Positions 1-12,171 are shown, counted from the first letter of the stretch. The stretch: 64,000 bases of DNA from Nectonema munidae (GCA_030549495.1 JAUIRK010000099.1:868001-932000); one strand, 5' to 3'. The notes: generated by a model from the letters alone, not told the origin. A program made the numbers and translations.

Positions 1-798
1 AAATGTGACAATTGATTTAAAAAATTATTGCAAAAATATTTAACAATATCAACTAATTCATCAAAATCATATTTTTTACTAATAGCTAAATATTTAATTA
101 TTCTTAAAAAGTTTAAGATTTGCTGATGATTCATTAAAATATTAAATTATTAAAACAATTTTTTATCAAAGTTATATCCTTCAATGATAATTTTAAAAAT
201 AGCATGTTTGAGAATTTTACCCTTTTTTGAAAAAAGAATTAAAAAATAACAAGTTTGAGAATTTTGCCTTGAGGAGTACCTAAAACATTTATCTTCGTGG
301 CCAAAACACTTTGCATTTGTCATAAGAATAACATAATTTATACTAGCTTCACTAAATCACAAAAATAAACTCATGATGCTTGGCAAACTCTAATAACACT
401 TTCTTTTTTCCTAAATTATTATTTACAGAAGTGTAATGGAAGTTTGCGTCCTTACTCTTCAGTGAAATGTATTTAATAAAATCCTATTAATTAATTATGA
501 AAGTAACTCTAATAATACTACTCGTAATGTAATTAATCCCCAGGAGCTTTGCAAAGCTCTCAATGTAGTCGTTTAATTATTTTCTATCGACCTTTCAATA
601 ATCACAGTATGAATTATTATGCAGAAAAGCAGTGTAAATGTTAACAAGTTAAAAAATGGAGATTATTTTGTTCATAGCTGAATTTTGTTCCTTCATCGCA
701 CAAATAAAAATAAAATGATAAAAAAGAACGAAAGCCATGTTGTAAAAAAACATGTAAAATTTAAATTAAATTCTCAAACAATAAATATATTCTTTTAT
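1..798. other. AT-rich stretch, no gene seen
   Basis: No exon, RNA gene or element end could be supported here. Since the first egh exon in the window (2111) starts in mid-protein, this stretch is probably intron or 5' flank of egh. The earlier egh exons, which carry the N-terminal part of the enzyme, were looked for and not found. Confidence 0.4.
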
Positions 799-802
799 TT
801 AA

Positions 803-932
803 CCCATTTAAGACCAAGCAAAGCAGACGATATCTAAAAAAACTCAGACGATTTATATTCAAATTCATTGAAAAAAGCAGACGAAGATGAAATTACTTAT
901 GTTCCAAAATAGGAACATTGGTCGTAAATGGG
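803..932. mobile_element. piggyBac-like MITE, copy A
   Basis: A 130-bp element flanked by TTAA (799-802 and 933-936). Its ends are inverted repeats: CCCATTTAAGACCAA on the left and the complement of TTGGTCGTAAATGGG on the right. Inside are GCAGACGA motifs and the short palindrome TTCCAAAATAGGAA. TTAA targets and ends starting CCC are the signature of the piggyBac superfamily. The element has no coding capacity. Further copies are at 937, 33153 and 60294. Confidence 0.75.
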
Positions 933-936
933 TTAA

Positions 937-1065
937 CACATTAAGTACCATAGAAATCAGACGATATCTAAAAAACGCAGACGATTTATATTCAAAGTCA
1001 TTGAAAAAAGCAGACGAAGATGAAATTACTCATGTTCCCAAATGGGAGCATTGGGACTTAATGGG
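937..1065. mobile_element. piggyBac-like MITE, copy B, in tandem with copy A
   Basis: A 129-bp copy in the same orientation as copy A, separated from it only by a single TTAA (933-936) and followed by TTAA (1066-1069). The ends are CACATTAAGTACCA and the complement of TGGGACTTAATGGG. The internal GCAGACGA blocks match copy A closely, while the terminal 15 bp differ. The two copies are therefore related subfamilies rather than a recent duplication. Confidence 0.72.
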
Positions 1066-1069
1066 TTAA

Positions 1070-2110
1070 AACAACTAAGAAATTTGAAAACGTCTTTTTT
1101 GATAAAGTATATTCAACAAATATCTGTCAATTCACATTTTTGTTTTCATAAAAGACAATAAGACTACATTTTTTGTGTAACAGAGAGCATATTTGGCTTG
1201 ACGTTATATGCATTGTGATTTTCAGTATTCCTTTATTACTAATTTTATACACATAAGAGTCAGCAGTACCTAACGCTGGCTTTTATGTGGGTTGGCTGAC
1301 GTACTCATCGCTACTACTGCGAAAGTGTAACAACAATTCTATATTTTTCCGCTTGAAAATTTCCCAGTGATGCATATCCTTTCTTAGTTCAAGTAAAAAT
1401 TGTTTTCTTTTTTGAATTGATAGATTACACTAATGACGAGATAGTGTAATATCTAGGGTCTAACAAAAACATATTAGAATGCTGGAGAGGGCACATTTTT
1501 AAGTTGAGGGGGGCGGAGCATTAGAACTTTTGGGTTTAAAATGAAGAAATCGTCAGCGTTATTTGATAATGACGATAAGAAAAAAGAATGAACCCCATGG
1601 TCCCCGTCTCTATGATTTATTGAAGCTATCTTCGTTTTAAACACAGGCCTATTTAAGAAATGCTTCACTCCATTAATTAAAACACATCTAGTGTATATTG
1701 TCTTCTTGACTATATTTTACTCTTAACTCTCCAATCCCCCACAGTAAATATAAAGAACTCACCCAAAGCCTCTTAAATGTGGGCTACATGTGGAGATTAC
1801 TTATAATGGCCTTTAATTTGTATTAACCCTTAAGGTCCACGGTTTTTGAAAATTAATCATCTGCTTATCTATTTCAATAGGTTTTTCATAAGTCAAAGAA
1901 GCATAGCTTTTTTTTAGATTTATAGTCCTAAAAAGTTACCATAATATTTATAAATTTTAAAGCCGTTCACATCAATATGCCTTGCAATTATGTTTTGAAT
2001 TTGTGCGTGTGCATTTTTACATTGCAAGGCATTTCTAGGTGGGCAAATCAAATATAAAGTTTAATTCTAATTTTCTTTACAAACCTCAAATTTAAATCTT
2101 TTTTTCTCAG
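1070..2110. other. non-coding stretch before egh exon
   Basis: No exon was recognised. A half-element-like end, TTAACCCTTAAGG, lies at 1823-1835, and G-rich sequence at 1500-1515 resembles the ends of hAT remnants elsewhere in the window. The last 10 bases before 2111 form the acceptor of the first egh exon. Confidence 0.3.
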
Positions 2111-2380
2111 GAGTGATAACGTATGCAAATGATGAAGTTGTAAACTGGATGACAACGTGTGCTGACTTTATAAGGGTTGGCGATGATTTAGGGAAATTGC
2201 AATTTCAGCTGTCCTTTCTGCACAAGCCCATCTTTAACTGGAAAGGGTCTTACGTCGTTTCGCGAGCAGGCGCAGAAAAGTGTGTCTCATTTGATGTTGG
2301 GCCAAATGGAAGTGTGACCGAAGATTGCTTCTTCGCCTTAGTAGCTTATCGCGACTCCTATTCATTTGGTTTCATACAAG
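2111..2380 (+). CDS. egh exon (catalytic region)
   Basis: The acceptor is TTTTTCTCAG before 2111 and the donor CAAG|GTTTCT after 2380. It enters with two bases of a glycine-like codon and leaves in phase 1. It encodes VITYANDEVVNW through to the TEDCFFA motif, ending at FGFIQ. Confidence 0.88.
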
Positions 2381-5300
2381 GTTTCTCACATCTTTTATAT
2401 TTCATTACTTATGCATGACACACGAGGTATGATACTTTACCATAATCATTTTCTAAACTTTTTTTCGCCGTCAACCCCTATCTCATGCACCCTACCACAA
2501 ATCTAGTCTTTCTCAGAATTCTATTTTCTTTCTTACAAATTTTGGGACGTTTTTATTTGTAAAATTTATTTTACTATAACTTTGCTCCCAGAAATAATCT
2601 GGCGCTAAGAACTGCAAGAGCTGATTAAATCGCTGATTGCGGGCCCCTACTCTACAACACTAAAATCTATGTTTATTTTTCATGCAATAAACACATTTAA
2701 AAGCTTATATATATGCTATAGCACTTCAAAACTATTTTTTTATGTTTTCCAGCAACTTTTTTTCATCTGCATCTAATTTTCAAAATGAACGACATTCGTA
2801 TTTGGATATGGGATCCATGGATTTAGAAATGTTCACAACTTGTTGTACATCTTAACTCATACAGGAAAGGCAGACGCCATTAAGTAATTTGATATAATAT
2901 CTTAAAATAAAGGATGCGCCTGTCTTAAAAAGGACGATCGAATTTAATGGGTTAATAATGAACATTAAAAACTTATCTCAACATAAAGATTCCTTAACCC
3001 AACTTCCACTTCTTAACTATGTAAGGTTATTTTATTTTAAATTGTTTGATCACATAATAACATTTTTAAATTCAGTTATTTTAGTTTCATTTTTCAAATG
3101 TGAAGTTCATATAATAGTTTTTTTAAATTGATTTTCATTTTTTTATGTGAAGTTCTTTTTTTAAATGAATTTTTTAATATAAAGATGATCCAATTTAATT
3201 TAAATTTCATTTTTAATTTGAGGTCCAGCTATTTTATTTGGAAAATTACATTTTTAAAAAAATGAAGTTAGGAATTTCATTTTTTAGATTTAAAGTTCTT
3301 GAAGCTTAGTTTTTTAAATTGAAGGTGTAGTTGAGTTTACGTAGTGTTAAGTTCTTACGCTTCTTTACCCTGCTTACTATTGAATACAGGCGAAATGTGG
3401 GAGAAAAGCCCATTCACAATAAAGGATTTTCTGAAGCAACGCAAGCGATGGATTCACGGCTTCATACTTGTCACATTTGCGCGCGCAATTCCTATAAAGT
3501 ACAAGTTAGGCTTGATACTAACTACCATCAATTGGATTCTCCTTCCGCTCTTAGCTTCAAACTTCATTCTAATCCCACTCTTTCCTCTACCTCTTTCTGG
3601 CATTATGCGGACCATTATCACACTAAATGGCGCATGCTTCACGTATATGTACGCGTTAGGAGCCGTGAGATCCTTGCGCATAAAGAAAATTGGTCTGAAA
3701 AGGTATCTTCATTTCAATGTAAATCTTCATAGCGATATTTTAGTGATCAACCGTTTGCAATAAACTCTGTCTCACTTGTAGTCTATGAAAGCGATGATGA
3801 ATAAGGGGTAAACCCGTTCACGGATCCAATTTGGTTCGTAGATATTATAGTTATGTTTGATTCGGTTCAAACTATAGACGGTATAGCCCAGGCGTGGTTT
3901 GGATGTTATAAGAATGGACTAACTCGGACTGAACATCGAACAGGTCTAATATCGAGTATGTTGTTTACTTGCAAACGAACGCCTGTTATTGTCTTGATAG
4001 AAAGAATATTTATTCTTTGATTCCATTTTAATATTGAAAACACTAAATTTTATGAATATTCACTTCAATATTTTTGTGTACAAAATGAAGCAATTATACG
4101 TTTCCTTCATAATTTTCTCTCTCTTTGACATCGAAAATATTTGAAAGCGGTCATACAGGGCAACAAAATTTTTTTCTGTTTCATGAAATGTTTTAACACA
4201 TATTAATGTAATTTTCATTCCAGATTCCAAAAATAGCGTTCTTTTTCTGCGCAATGCTTTAGTTTTTTTCCAATTGAAATATTTTAACATTTTTTTACTT
4301 AAATTAAATAACATTTAGATAAGATGTTTTAAAAATATCAGTGATTTTTTGGGAACTTTATTCTTTAAAAATTAATTTGTAAATGACCATATATTTGGTG
4401 TTGTTCAACTTGAAAATTTGAAAGAAAGTCATAACGACATAAAGCTCGTTATTGACAAAACTGGATAATTTGTGCCGTCCTAACATGCTTATTTTTCTTG
4501 TTGGTCAACAGAGGTTTTACAAAGTTTCCTTGCTATCTCTGTTTTTTGGGACAGTCTAGCCCAGGGGTGTCCAACACGCGGCCCGCGCACCGCATGCGGC
4601 CCGCAAGGCAAATTTCTGCGGCCCTCTAAGAAAATGAGATAAGGTTGATGTTAAATTATATAGAGATTAGTTTATAAAAATTTCAACAAATTTGTTATAA
4701 AAACTCTAAGTTTCTATCAAAATATAGATAGGATTATGATTTTTAAAATATCATTGGAGCTTAAACAAATTTTTTCTAACTTTTATTTCAAGGTTTTTTA
4801 CTTATATATATATTATATTTAAATTTAGGATCAATGATGAAGATTTATTAATATTAATTATATTAAAATAATGATCGTGTTTATTAAAAGCTAGAAAATT
4901 TTTTCAGACCATATTTTTCAATAGCATACATACATAGTAAACATGAGCATTCCTTATCATTGCGAAGTAAAGTGGCTAAGCAGCGGAGTAGTTTTAGAGC
5001 GTTTTTTCAAACTCAAAGAAGAAATAAAAGTTTTAGAATCAAAGAATAGATCACTTCCCGAGCTTGATGATACTTTTTTCTTGACTAGTCTAGCTTTTTT
5101 GGTTAATATTAGCAAATATTTGAACATTTTGAATTTAAAACTTCAGGGAGAAACAAGTATGATAGTTGAAATGAATGATAATGTAACTGCTTTCAAGATA
5201 AAATTAAAAATTTGGAGAAAAGATCTAGAAATGAAAAATTTGGAACATTTTCCTTTTTTAAAATCTCTATCTGTAATAAATGAAGAGGCTTTATCAGAAT

Positions 5301-8300
5301 GTGTTGATTACATTGATGTTCTTTTCAATGAATTCGATAGAAGATTCAAAGACCTCAAATCATTAAAATCTGATTTTGAGTTATTTGTAGATCCTTTCAA
5401 TTTCGACGGTAATCAATTGAATGAAAATATTCAAATGGAAATAGTTGATCTTCAATGCAATACCATGCTGAAGAAAACGTTTGAAACGTTGGGTATTCCC
5501 AAATTCTACTCAAGTCTTGATGGAAGCCAGTTTCCAAAGCTGATTCATTTGGCAAAAAAATAGTTTGTATGTTTGGGAGTACGTATAAATGCGAGAAATT
5601 TTTTTCACTGATGAAGCTTAACAAAAATTATTTGCGCACAAGACTGACCGATGAAAACTTAAAATCTTCTCTACGGATAGCTGCATCAAATAAAATCAAA
5701 CCACAAATTGACGTTTTGGCAAAAGACAAAAGATGTCAAAGAAGCTCTCAATGATACAAGTGAACTGTAAATAGATTACAAGTATTAATTCACTTAATAT
5801 AAAATAGCGTATTGACACATAATGTTTTCATTTGAAAAATTTGAATTATTTGTAAAAGTGAGAGACAGCTTTTATAAATAAAAATAACTCTTTCAATTAA
5901 CTACTCATTTTATGTTTAATTTTCATAAAATTTGTGATAATCAGTAATCAGGATAAAAAAGTTTCTGATAAATATTTTATAAAAAAATTATTGTTATTTT
6001 TTTAAATAGGTGCGACCCTACCGTGTCCAATAACTTTTCTAAATGGCCCGCTGCTTGTTTTAGCTGGACATCCCTGGTCTAGCCAGAGATCAACACTTTC
6101 CACAAATTTTTTACAAAATCAAACAATTTGTAAAAGCACTGAGTTTAGTAGTGATTGCTTTCAACACCTTGGATTTACTTTTCAAGCTTTCTCAGATGAG
6201 AAAATTAAAGCAGGTATATTCGATGTCGACCAAATCCGCTCTCTTGTCAAAGAATCTGTCAGAAAGATGGTTAGAAGAGAGATGTTATGTCTGTTGTTTG
6301 TCACACTCATACAAAATTTCCTTGGAAGCAAAAAGGCAGACAACTATAGAGATATGGTATCAAGAATGTTGCTTACATTTTGTGAATTATAATTAAATGC
6401 GAGTGTATTTCTGAATACTTGTCTTGATTACTTTCGTGATAATAATAATCTTGGATCTGTAGGCGAAGAATAAGGGGCGGACCATACACCTACAATGACC
6501 CTACAGGACTACTTGACAATAGAGATGAACATAAATTCCATAATAGCAAGGGATACAAGAAAAAATTCTTGACAGAATGACAAGTCAGCATTGTAATCCT
6601 TTTTGCTAATAATTTATTTCTTTTAATAAATAATAGACTTGTTCAATTCTTGCTAATAAAATATATAGGAAAAAGCTAAATCTTGGATTGGGAAAAATGT
6701 GACTCCAGATTTGCATTCAGAACATCGAAATTTGTTAAGAAAAAGTATTAGAATCAATGCATTAAAATTTTTGTTTCAAAGAGAATTTTTGCTAATACGT
6801 AATTATTTTCTTTTTAAAAAAATGTGTCAATTAAAAGTAGTGTTTTGTCAAACACGCGTGTAAAAGTAAGGTATTTTGGAGTGTTTTCATCGACAAGACG
6901 CAACCGCAACGCTTTGTCGATCTATCAGGAAAGAAGCCTTGATGCTGGATCGAACCCGAGACCTTGTGGTATCGAAGTAAAGTTTCAAACTAATCTTACT
7001 TACATCACCAACATTTTAACATTAAACATTTTGTACACCTAAAAACATGCTTCTTGTATCGATGACGTGCTGTGTTCAGTTTTCAATTCTTCGATAATGA
7101 TTTCTCTTTATCAGCAAGAGTATGATTCTTATCAATTTTAAGTTTGAATTCCTCCTTGATGGTTAGCAGAGCTTTAATCTCCTTAGGTGATTTGAAGAAG
7201 TAGTGTACACTTAATCCACCGCTCACTCTCTATAAGACACTTCTAACTTTTGACAATTATTCTTGAATTGTAGGTTTTCATTTCCAAATGTTTCAGAGCT
7301 TTAATTTTAACTTTAATAAAAGTTTACATCTCTAATCGTTTTCATTGAGCCTTCTTCTTCGCTTTATGAATTATTCGCCTAAGATCTTCAATCATTTACT
7401 AGATGTACCACCAGATGTTTTCGTGAGCTCATCAGTTTTGTTCTTTCTTAGCAGCTCGCGGTTTACATGTTTTAAGATTAAAAGCCGTTTCGGCTTAGTT
7501 AAGACTCATTGTCATACACCTGCTAGAGAAAACAAACGAGTGTGAAAAAAGCACCTCTGTTTTCCACTACAGTCGGTGCCACTGTTCTCAGATTAGAATT
7601 TTTAAAAAATAAACTTTCTTGCAGTGCAGATTTTAAGTCTAAACTTGAATTTCTATAGGTACTTTTCTAACTCTAACTATTCTTGATTCTCAAATACTCT
7701 AAGTACAGTGAAATCTGTCTCAACGGTCACTCGTGGGACCCTTTAAAACTGGCCGTTATGAACAGGTGTCCGTTGTATGAAGATTTTGACTCAAAGATCA
7801 AAATGAACACATATTTTCAGAAAAGTATTTATTGAAAAAAATCATTCTACCCAAGATTTAAAATAATCTAGAATACCTTTTTGTGTGTATTTATTTATTT
7901 TTTTATGTTTTTTATGAAAATTTTGATTAATAAATTGGAAAGTAATCATGGTTAGCTACACTTTGTAATTTTGAGAAAATAAAAAAAACTTACATCAAAA
8001 AATAAGTGTTTATATAAAAGAGAATAACTATAGTAGTAAGTGCAACTGAATAAAACTCTGTGGTTGTAAGCAATAAGCTTGTAGAAATTAAGCTCTCAAC
8101 AGGAAACCATAATAATGAAAAACAGCTAGAAATTAGTGTGTTGCTGTCACTGAAACAGTCTGTTTACTAGCAATCATGCTGTGCTTGTAGTTGATATTCG
8201 TTCACATACATATATAGTTGAAACTTGTATCTATATTGCATATTGTTTGAATTTTAAGAAGGGTTTGGGATAAAGTGACCGTTATACGCACGTTCCTTAA

Positions 8301-11300
8301 CTGTGTTTCTGCTTCAAATCTGCCCGCTGACCATTATAAACGAGTGACCGTTAAGGTTATAATAATTTGAAAATCAAACGGGGATACTTTAGAGTGACCG
8401 CTATAAGATGACCGTTAGGACAGGTTTTTATCTATTACTTAAGCTTTGAATCGAGTTTTAAATTTTGCTCATTGTTTACGAATATCATCTTTATTTTTGT
8501 TTCACAACGGAAGTAGTCCTCATTGGTCTAGATTTGTCTTAACTATTTGTTGATTGTGTGATATAGAAGAAGAGGAAGAAATTTATTCAAGTAAACACAA
8601 GAAAATATGAGATAAATGAATGAGAAAATAAAAATAGCAATTGCAATAACTTGAAATTTCACTTGGGATGTAGAAGACATGAATGTTGATTGCAGCTGTG
8701 TCACTTCGGGTTATCAAAAGGCTAGAAGATATACACTTATATATGTAAATATATATATTGAAATCCTATCTGATTATCATATTGACATGAAAGTTTAAAA
8801 GTTAAATAAAGTAAACAATAAGCCAATAAATTTTAGAATGTAAATATAAATGCTAAAGGAGTAATAAAATTTAGTGCATTATATACAAGAATTAAGGCAT
8901 ATGTAACAAAATGTAACAGACAGTTGAGTATTTATCAATAAAAAAACTTTTGACATCTTTTTTGAACTTATAATAACTGCTAATCTTTGTCATGCAAAAA
9001 ATTATTGCAGTAATTTATGATCCTATACTTTATACATTTCTTACTGTATACGTTTTTACAAGATGGGATAAAAAACTTATATGGATGTCTCAAAAAATAA
9101 TTTGTTGATTGGTGGGTATAAATTTACTAATTATTATCAAAAACCGATGGAAGAGACTTATGTATAAACTTAAAAATAAATTTAGATAATTGAACTTGAT
9201 AAATATCCCAAATTTTAAGAAAATTATATTTCAAAAAAATATGCAGAAGTATGACTTTTATAGTCTAGACTTTTTTGTATACATTCAAAAACATATGTAT
9301 CAGAACAGCCCAGTTTATTGTTCCGCGATATAAATGCGTCAAGGCAGCATTGTAAATTTTAAGTTTAATGTCACTGTTAAATAAATTCTTGCATCGTTTA
9401 ATATTCCAAGTACGCTATTTAATCTCGCTATTATATGTTGTGTTTGATTAGTCCAATTTAATCTATTATTGAGTACAAGCCCTAATAAATTGAAATTTTC
9501 AACTATTTCAAATTTGTGCCTTTCTAGTATCTGTTTATGAGCATTTTTGGATTTTTCAGGATTGATAATTAAAGAATTGATTTTCATCCAGTCAACAATT
9601 AATAAATAAATAATTAATAATTAATAATAATTAGTCCTATAATGGAGCCCTTGGTACACCTGACGTAATATCAGATGCCGAAGAATTATTTCCTTGTATA
9701 CTTGCAAATTGTTTCCTACAAGAAAAATAAGAATCAAATAGCTTCAAGGTAAAATCTGAGAAGCCATGATATTTCATTTTTGACAAAATTGAGATCAATA
9801 AATAGAGCTACAGCACTTTGATGATTTTCCAAGCAACTGTAGATTTTGTCCTCAAGAATTACATGTAGATGTTGAGCGCTGTAATTAGGCCTAAATCCAA
9901 ACTGGAAAGGAAATAGCAGATTAAATTTGTCAAGATAACTGAATATTTGCTTGAATATTATTTTTTGGAAAGACTGATAGGCCTAAAATTCTTGAGATAG
10001 TTTTTACTTCCCTTTTTGAAAATGGGTATAACCTTAGCTTAATTTATTAACAGAAATATCATATCCATCACATGATATTCTCAGATTTTATCTCATTCAT
10101 TGCTATTACTACATCATTAGATTGTAATTTTACCGAATGTAAACGAAGAGTTTGCATTCTTAAGATACAGCATAAATTATTATCAGTTTCATTTTCCTCT
10201 TTTACGGGAAAACTGTTCGCAAAATAATTATTGAAAAGTTCAGAAACAATTTTTGGATCTGATATGATACCTTTCTCCGTCTTTATAAAGAAACTTTCAT
10301 TTATACCTTGAAGTTTAATTACTTTATTTATTTTTTTTGCCAGATTCCTTTTGGTGAATCTCTAATATTAAACCTAGTTTGATAATATTCATATTTTAGA
10401 GCTGTGATTTTTGACTTGACTTGATTTCTACATCTCAGAAATTTTGATCTAAATTCAAGTCTTCAGATAAGGTGTCTTCTGTCACCCAAAAATTGACCTG
10501 TTTATACTTGTTTTTGGAGCGCATTCTTACTATAGTACATTCCTTTGTAATAGTTAACTAAAATTTCAGGGCAATCATAATACTGTTCTAGAAAATTTCA
10601 ATGAGTTATATTGGTTTTATAAACAAATAATTTTTCATTAAAATATTTGACTTCGGATAGTCAAATTTAAAGATAATATTATTGGATTGTGATCTAAAAT
10701 GGAGGTGGGTATTTATAAGCTTCTAAGTCAGAAGGTATAAAGAAGTTGTCCAACGAAGTTTTTGTTATATCTTGAGTAACTCCTGTTATTGTGGGTTTAA
10801 AAAATTAGCAGTCAAGATAGATTTATCTAATCTAAACAAGTCAACATAAGTCACCCATGAAAATCATTCTGCTATTTTCCAAAACCTGTAAATCAAGAAA
10901 ATTTGAAAATCGTTTGTGAAAGATAAAAAATTTGTACATAACGATGGAGGACGATAGATGTTGTGGAAAACAATTTTTTTTATGAAAATAAAAAAATTGT
11001 ATGGAAAACACTTCAAAAGGCATAGTTTGAATATCATTGCTTATTATATCAAAATCAATTGATTTATGAATTAGAAAAGCTAGGCTAAGTATGAAACTGT
11101 ATTCTTTTATATTCAAGTGAAAGAGTTGTCACTTAACCAAGTCTCTTGTAGAGCTATTACCTTTAAAATGGTTTACCAACTTTTATATTGAAATTTTTTA
11201 TAAAAAATTCTATTTCATTACATTTATAACGAATCGATTGAACATTTCAACTAACTATATTAACCTATGGAAACCATAGGTTGAGAAATTTTATCGTAAT

Positions 11301-12084
11301 TTACATACTCAGAAGACACCTGACTAAACGATGAATGATATAGTAAAGGACATAGAACTTGTTATTTTAAAAAAATTTACAATTAATATATGTTTATCTA
11401 TGAAAAAATTTATGCTTGTCATTTTGTTTATTGTATACACTTTGACAATCCATATATCTTGTTTTCATAATGTATTTTTTACCATAGTTCATAAGGGAGG
11501 TATTCTGCTCTAAGCTAAAAGAAGCTTGTAGCTATGACTTTTCTAGAGAATTGTTTCAAGAGAAGTTCTACAAGGTTCTCATCACACATCATCATATATC
11601 TACTATTTTGGAAATTATTTTTGAAAACACTTTTTGACTGAAAGACCAAAAAGATATTCCTTTATCAAATTAAAAGGTCCTCTCGTCGAAATATCTTTTC
11701 GCGGCAATGCCTTCTTGAACCATGATAAATTCAGTAAAAATAGTAGGAGAAAGAATTAATAACGTTTTGGAAATCTGTTTAGAAAAAGGGTGGAACCATT
11801 TTGTATTCTTTGTAGAGAAAGAATGATTCTTTAAAAATACTTTTTATTATAGATATATTCTGTGCATGATTTATGTGCTGCTTGCAAGTCCATTCAACGT
11901 GTTTATCGAAATCTGCGCAGTTTCTTCGCTCTTTTTCAACACCACCCTTGATTTCTACATTGTTGAGAAACAACAACAGCATCCCGCAAAGAAAATGACC
12001 ACTCGTAAGCACTCTTTAGCGAATAATTGTCATCATGAAAAAGAGTTTTTACTGAACTCAAACTCCATGCTCGATGCCGTGTAA
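2111..12084 (+). CDS. egghead, beta-1,4-mannosyltransferase (last three coding exons)
   Basis: The exons are 2111-2380, 3390-3702 and 11853-12084 (stop TAA). All introns are GT-AG and the phases agree (1, then 2). The product adds mannose in beta-1,4 linkage to glucosylceramide, the second step of arthro-series glycosphingolipid synthesis in Golgi/ER membranes. The 271 residues visible cover the C-terminal part of the enzyme. They include ITYANDEVVNW, GSYVVSRAGAEK, the acidic TEDCFFA motif, the QRKRW motif (QxxRW of family-2 glycosyltransferases), then three or four hydrophobic membrane segments. The order and spacing match remembered Drosophila egh. The last exon contributes a membrane segment with PFNVFIE, where Drosophila has PVNVVIE. 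Upstream exons lie outside the window. The tail after the last membrane segment (about 35 residues, rich in Q, H and N) is poorly conserved. Confidence 0.9.
2381..3389. other. egh intron with degenerate repeats
   Basis: A possible diverged TTAA element lies at 2856-2951 (TTAACTCAT on the left, AATGGGTTAA on the right). From about 3040 to 3335 the sequence is a degenerate short tandem repeat with several copies of a CATTTTT, AATTTGAAGTTC pattern spaced some 40-60 bp apart. Confidence 0.35.
3390..3702 (+). CDS. egh exon (QxxRW motif and membrane segments)
   Basis: The acceptor is GAATACAG before 3390 and the donor AAAAG|GTATCT after 3702. The joined glycine codon gives FIQ-G-EMWEKSPF, matching the egh family sequence GEMYEKSPF. 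It carries QRKRW and two long hydrophobic segments. Reading on past 3702 leaves the family similarity, which supports the donor. Confidence 0.88.
4562..6076 (+). mobile_element. hAT DNA transposon, internally deleted, in egh intron
   Basis: A 1515-bp element with a perfect 8-bp target duplication GTCTAGCC (4554-4561 and 6077-6084). Its inverted ends begin CAGGGGTGTCCA and, on the other strand, CAGGGATGTCCA. The left end is rich in GCGGCCCGC, as in many hAT families. It keeps the C-terminal half of a transposase (4943-5563, continuing 5569-5754), which resembles the GTF2IRD2/SCAND3-type hAT lineage. This includes the C-terminal dimerisation stretch with CEKFFSLMKLNKN. A one-base loss in the A7 run before 5563 puts the end into another frame. 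The N-terminal zinc finger and the first part of the catalytic domain are missing. Confidence 0.9.
6085..6850. other. egh intron, no feature recognised
   Basis: No element ends, RNA gene or exon could be supported. Confidence 0.3.
6851..7005 (-). repeat. tRNA-derived SINE, family 1
   Basis: On the minus strand this reads from a TAAGATTAGTTTGA head through TACTTCGATACCACAAGG and the box-B-like GGGTTCGATCC to CGATGAAAACACTCC and a tail like TACCTTACTTT. The same order is found at 33951-34097 (+), 45389-45600 (-) and 57303-57452 (+). The box B sequence shows that the head comes from a tRNA. Confidence 0.65.
7010..7705. other. egh intron, possible broken coding debris on minus strand
   Basis: Short minus-strand stretches look more protein-like than their surroundings, for example a lysine-rich run around 7080-7190 and another around 7330-7480. 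They could be an old processed pseudogene or transposon gene. No family was recognised. Confidence 0.2.
7706..8434. mobile_element. pogo/Tigger-like non-autonomous DNA transposon
   Basis: The left end is TA followed by CAGTGAAATCTGTC, the usual start of pogo-type Tc1/mariner elements. The right end carries GACCGTTAGGACAGGTTT, its diverged inverse, followed by TTA. The motif GTGACCG or GACCGTT recurs near both ends (7720-7760 and 8276-8420). No transposase was recognised inside. Confidence 0.6.
8435..9338. other. egh intron, no feature recognised
   Basis: AT-rich sequence that may include the 3' untranslated remains of the antisense LINE to its right. Nothing specific could be supported. Confidence 0.3.
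9339..11110 (-). mobile_element. LINE (Jockey/CR1-like) fossil, antisense in egh intron
   Basis: Broken pieces of a non-LTR retrotransposon lie in their normal order on the minus strand. First comes an endonuclease end with FMGDL (about 10841-11116). Next is the reverse-transcriptase entry IPIFKKGSKN..RPISL (about 9970-10040). Last is the RT/thumb region with NPEKSKN and FNLLGLVLNNRLNW (9339-9587). Many stops and frame changes separate them. The clade is uncertain. Being antisense to egh, it is unlikely to add coding sequence to that gene. Confidence 0.7.
11111..11852. other. egh intron end
   Basis: No element was recognised. The last bases (TTTTTATTATAG, 11841-11852) form the acceptor of the terminal egh exon. 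Confidence 0.35.
11853..12084 (+). CDS. egh terminal exon
   Basis: It enters in phase 2: the AG left by the previous exon plus A gives arginine. It then encodes YILCMIYVLLASPFNVFIE, a membrane segment, DFYIVEK, and a polar tail ending in MLDAV and a stop. The match to the Drosophila egh end (FLACVLG, PVNVVIEN, FYVVQK) and the phase agreement identify it despite the 8.15-kb gap. Confidence 0.82.
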
Positions 12085-12171
12085 CATGCGATTCCTCTGT
12101 AATCTTTTTTGCATCCAACAACACCTTTCAATCATCATATACTCACTATATCTGTATTTACATTCCATTCT

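Noticed and set aside
887-1069. 60-codon frame across the tandem MITEs
   Set aside because: It lies wholly in two non-coding MITE copies and is a by-product of the repeat.
2856-2951. A definite member of the TTAA MITE family
   Set aside because: Only the right AATGGGTTAA and one CAGACG motif agree; the left end is too different to be sure, so it is only mentioned under the intron.
3331-3732. 133-codon frame overlapping the egh exon in another phase
   Set aside because: It is a shadow of the real exon at 3390-3702, which has family similarity and matching splice phases.
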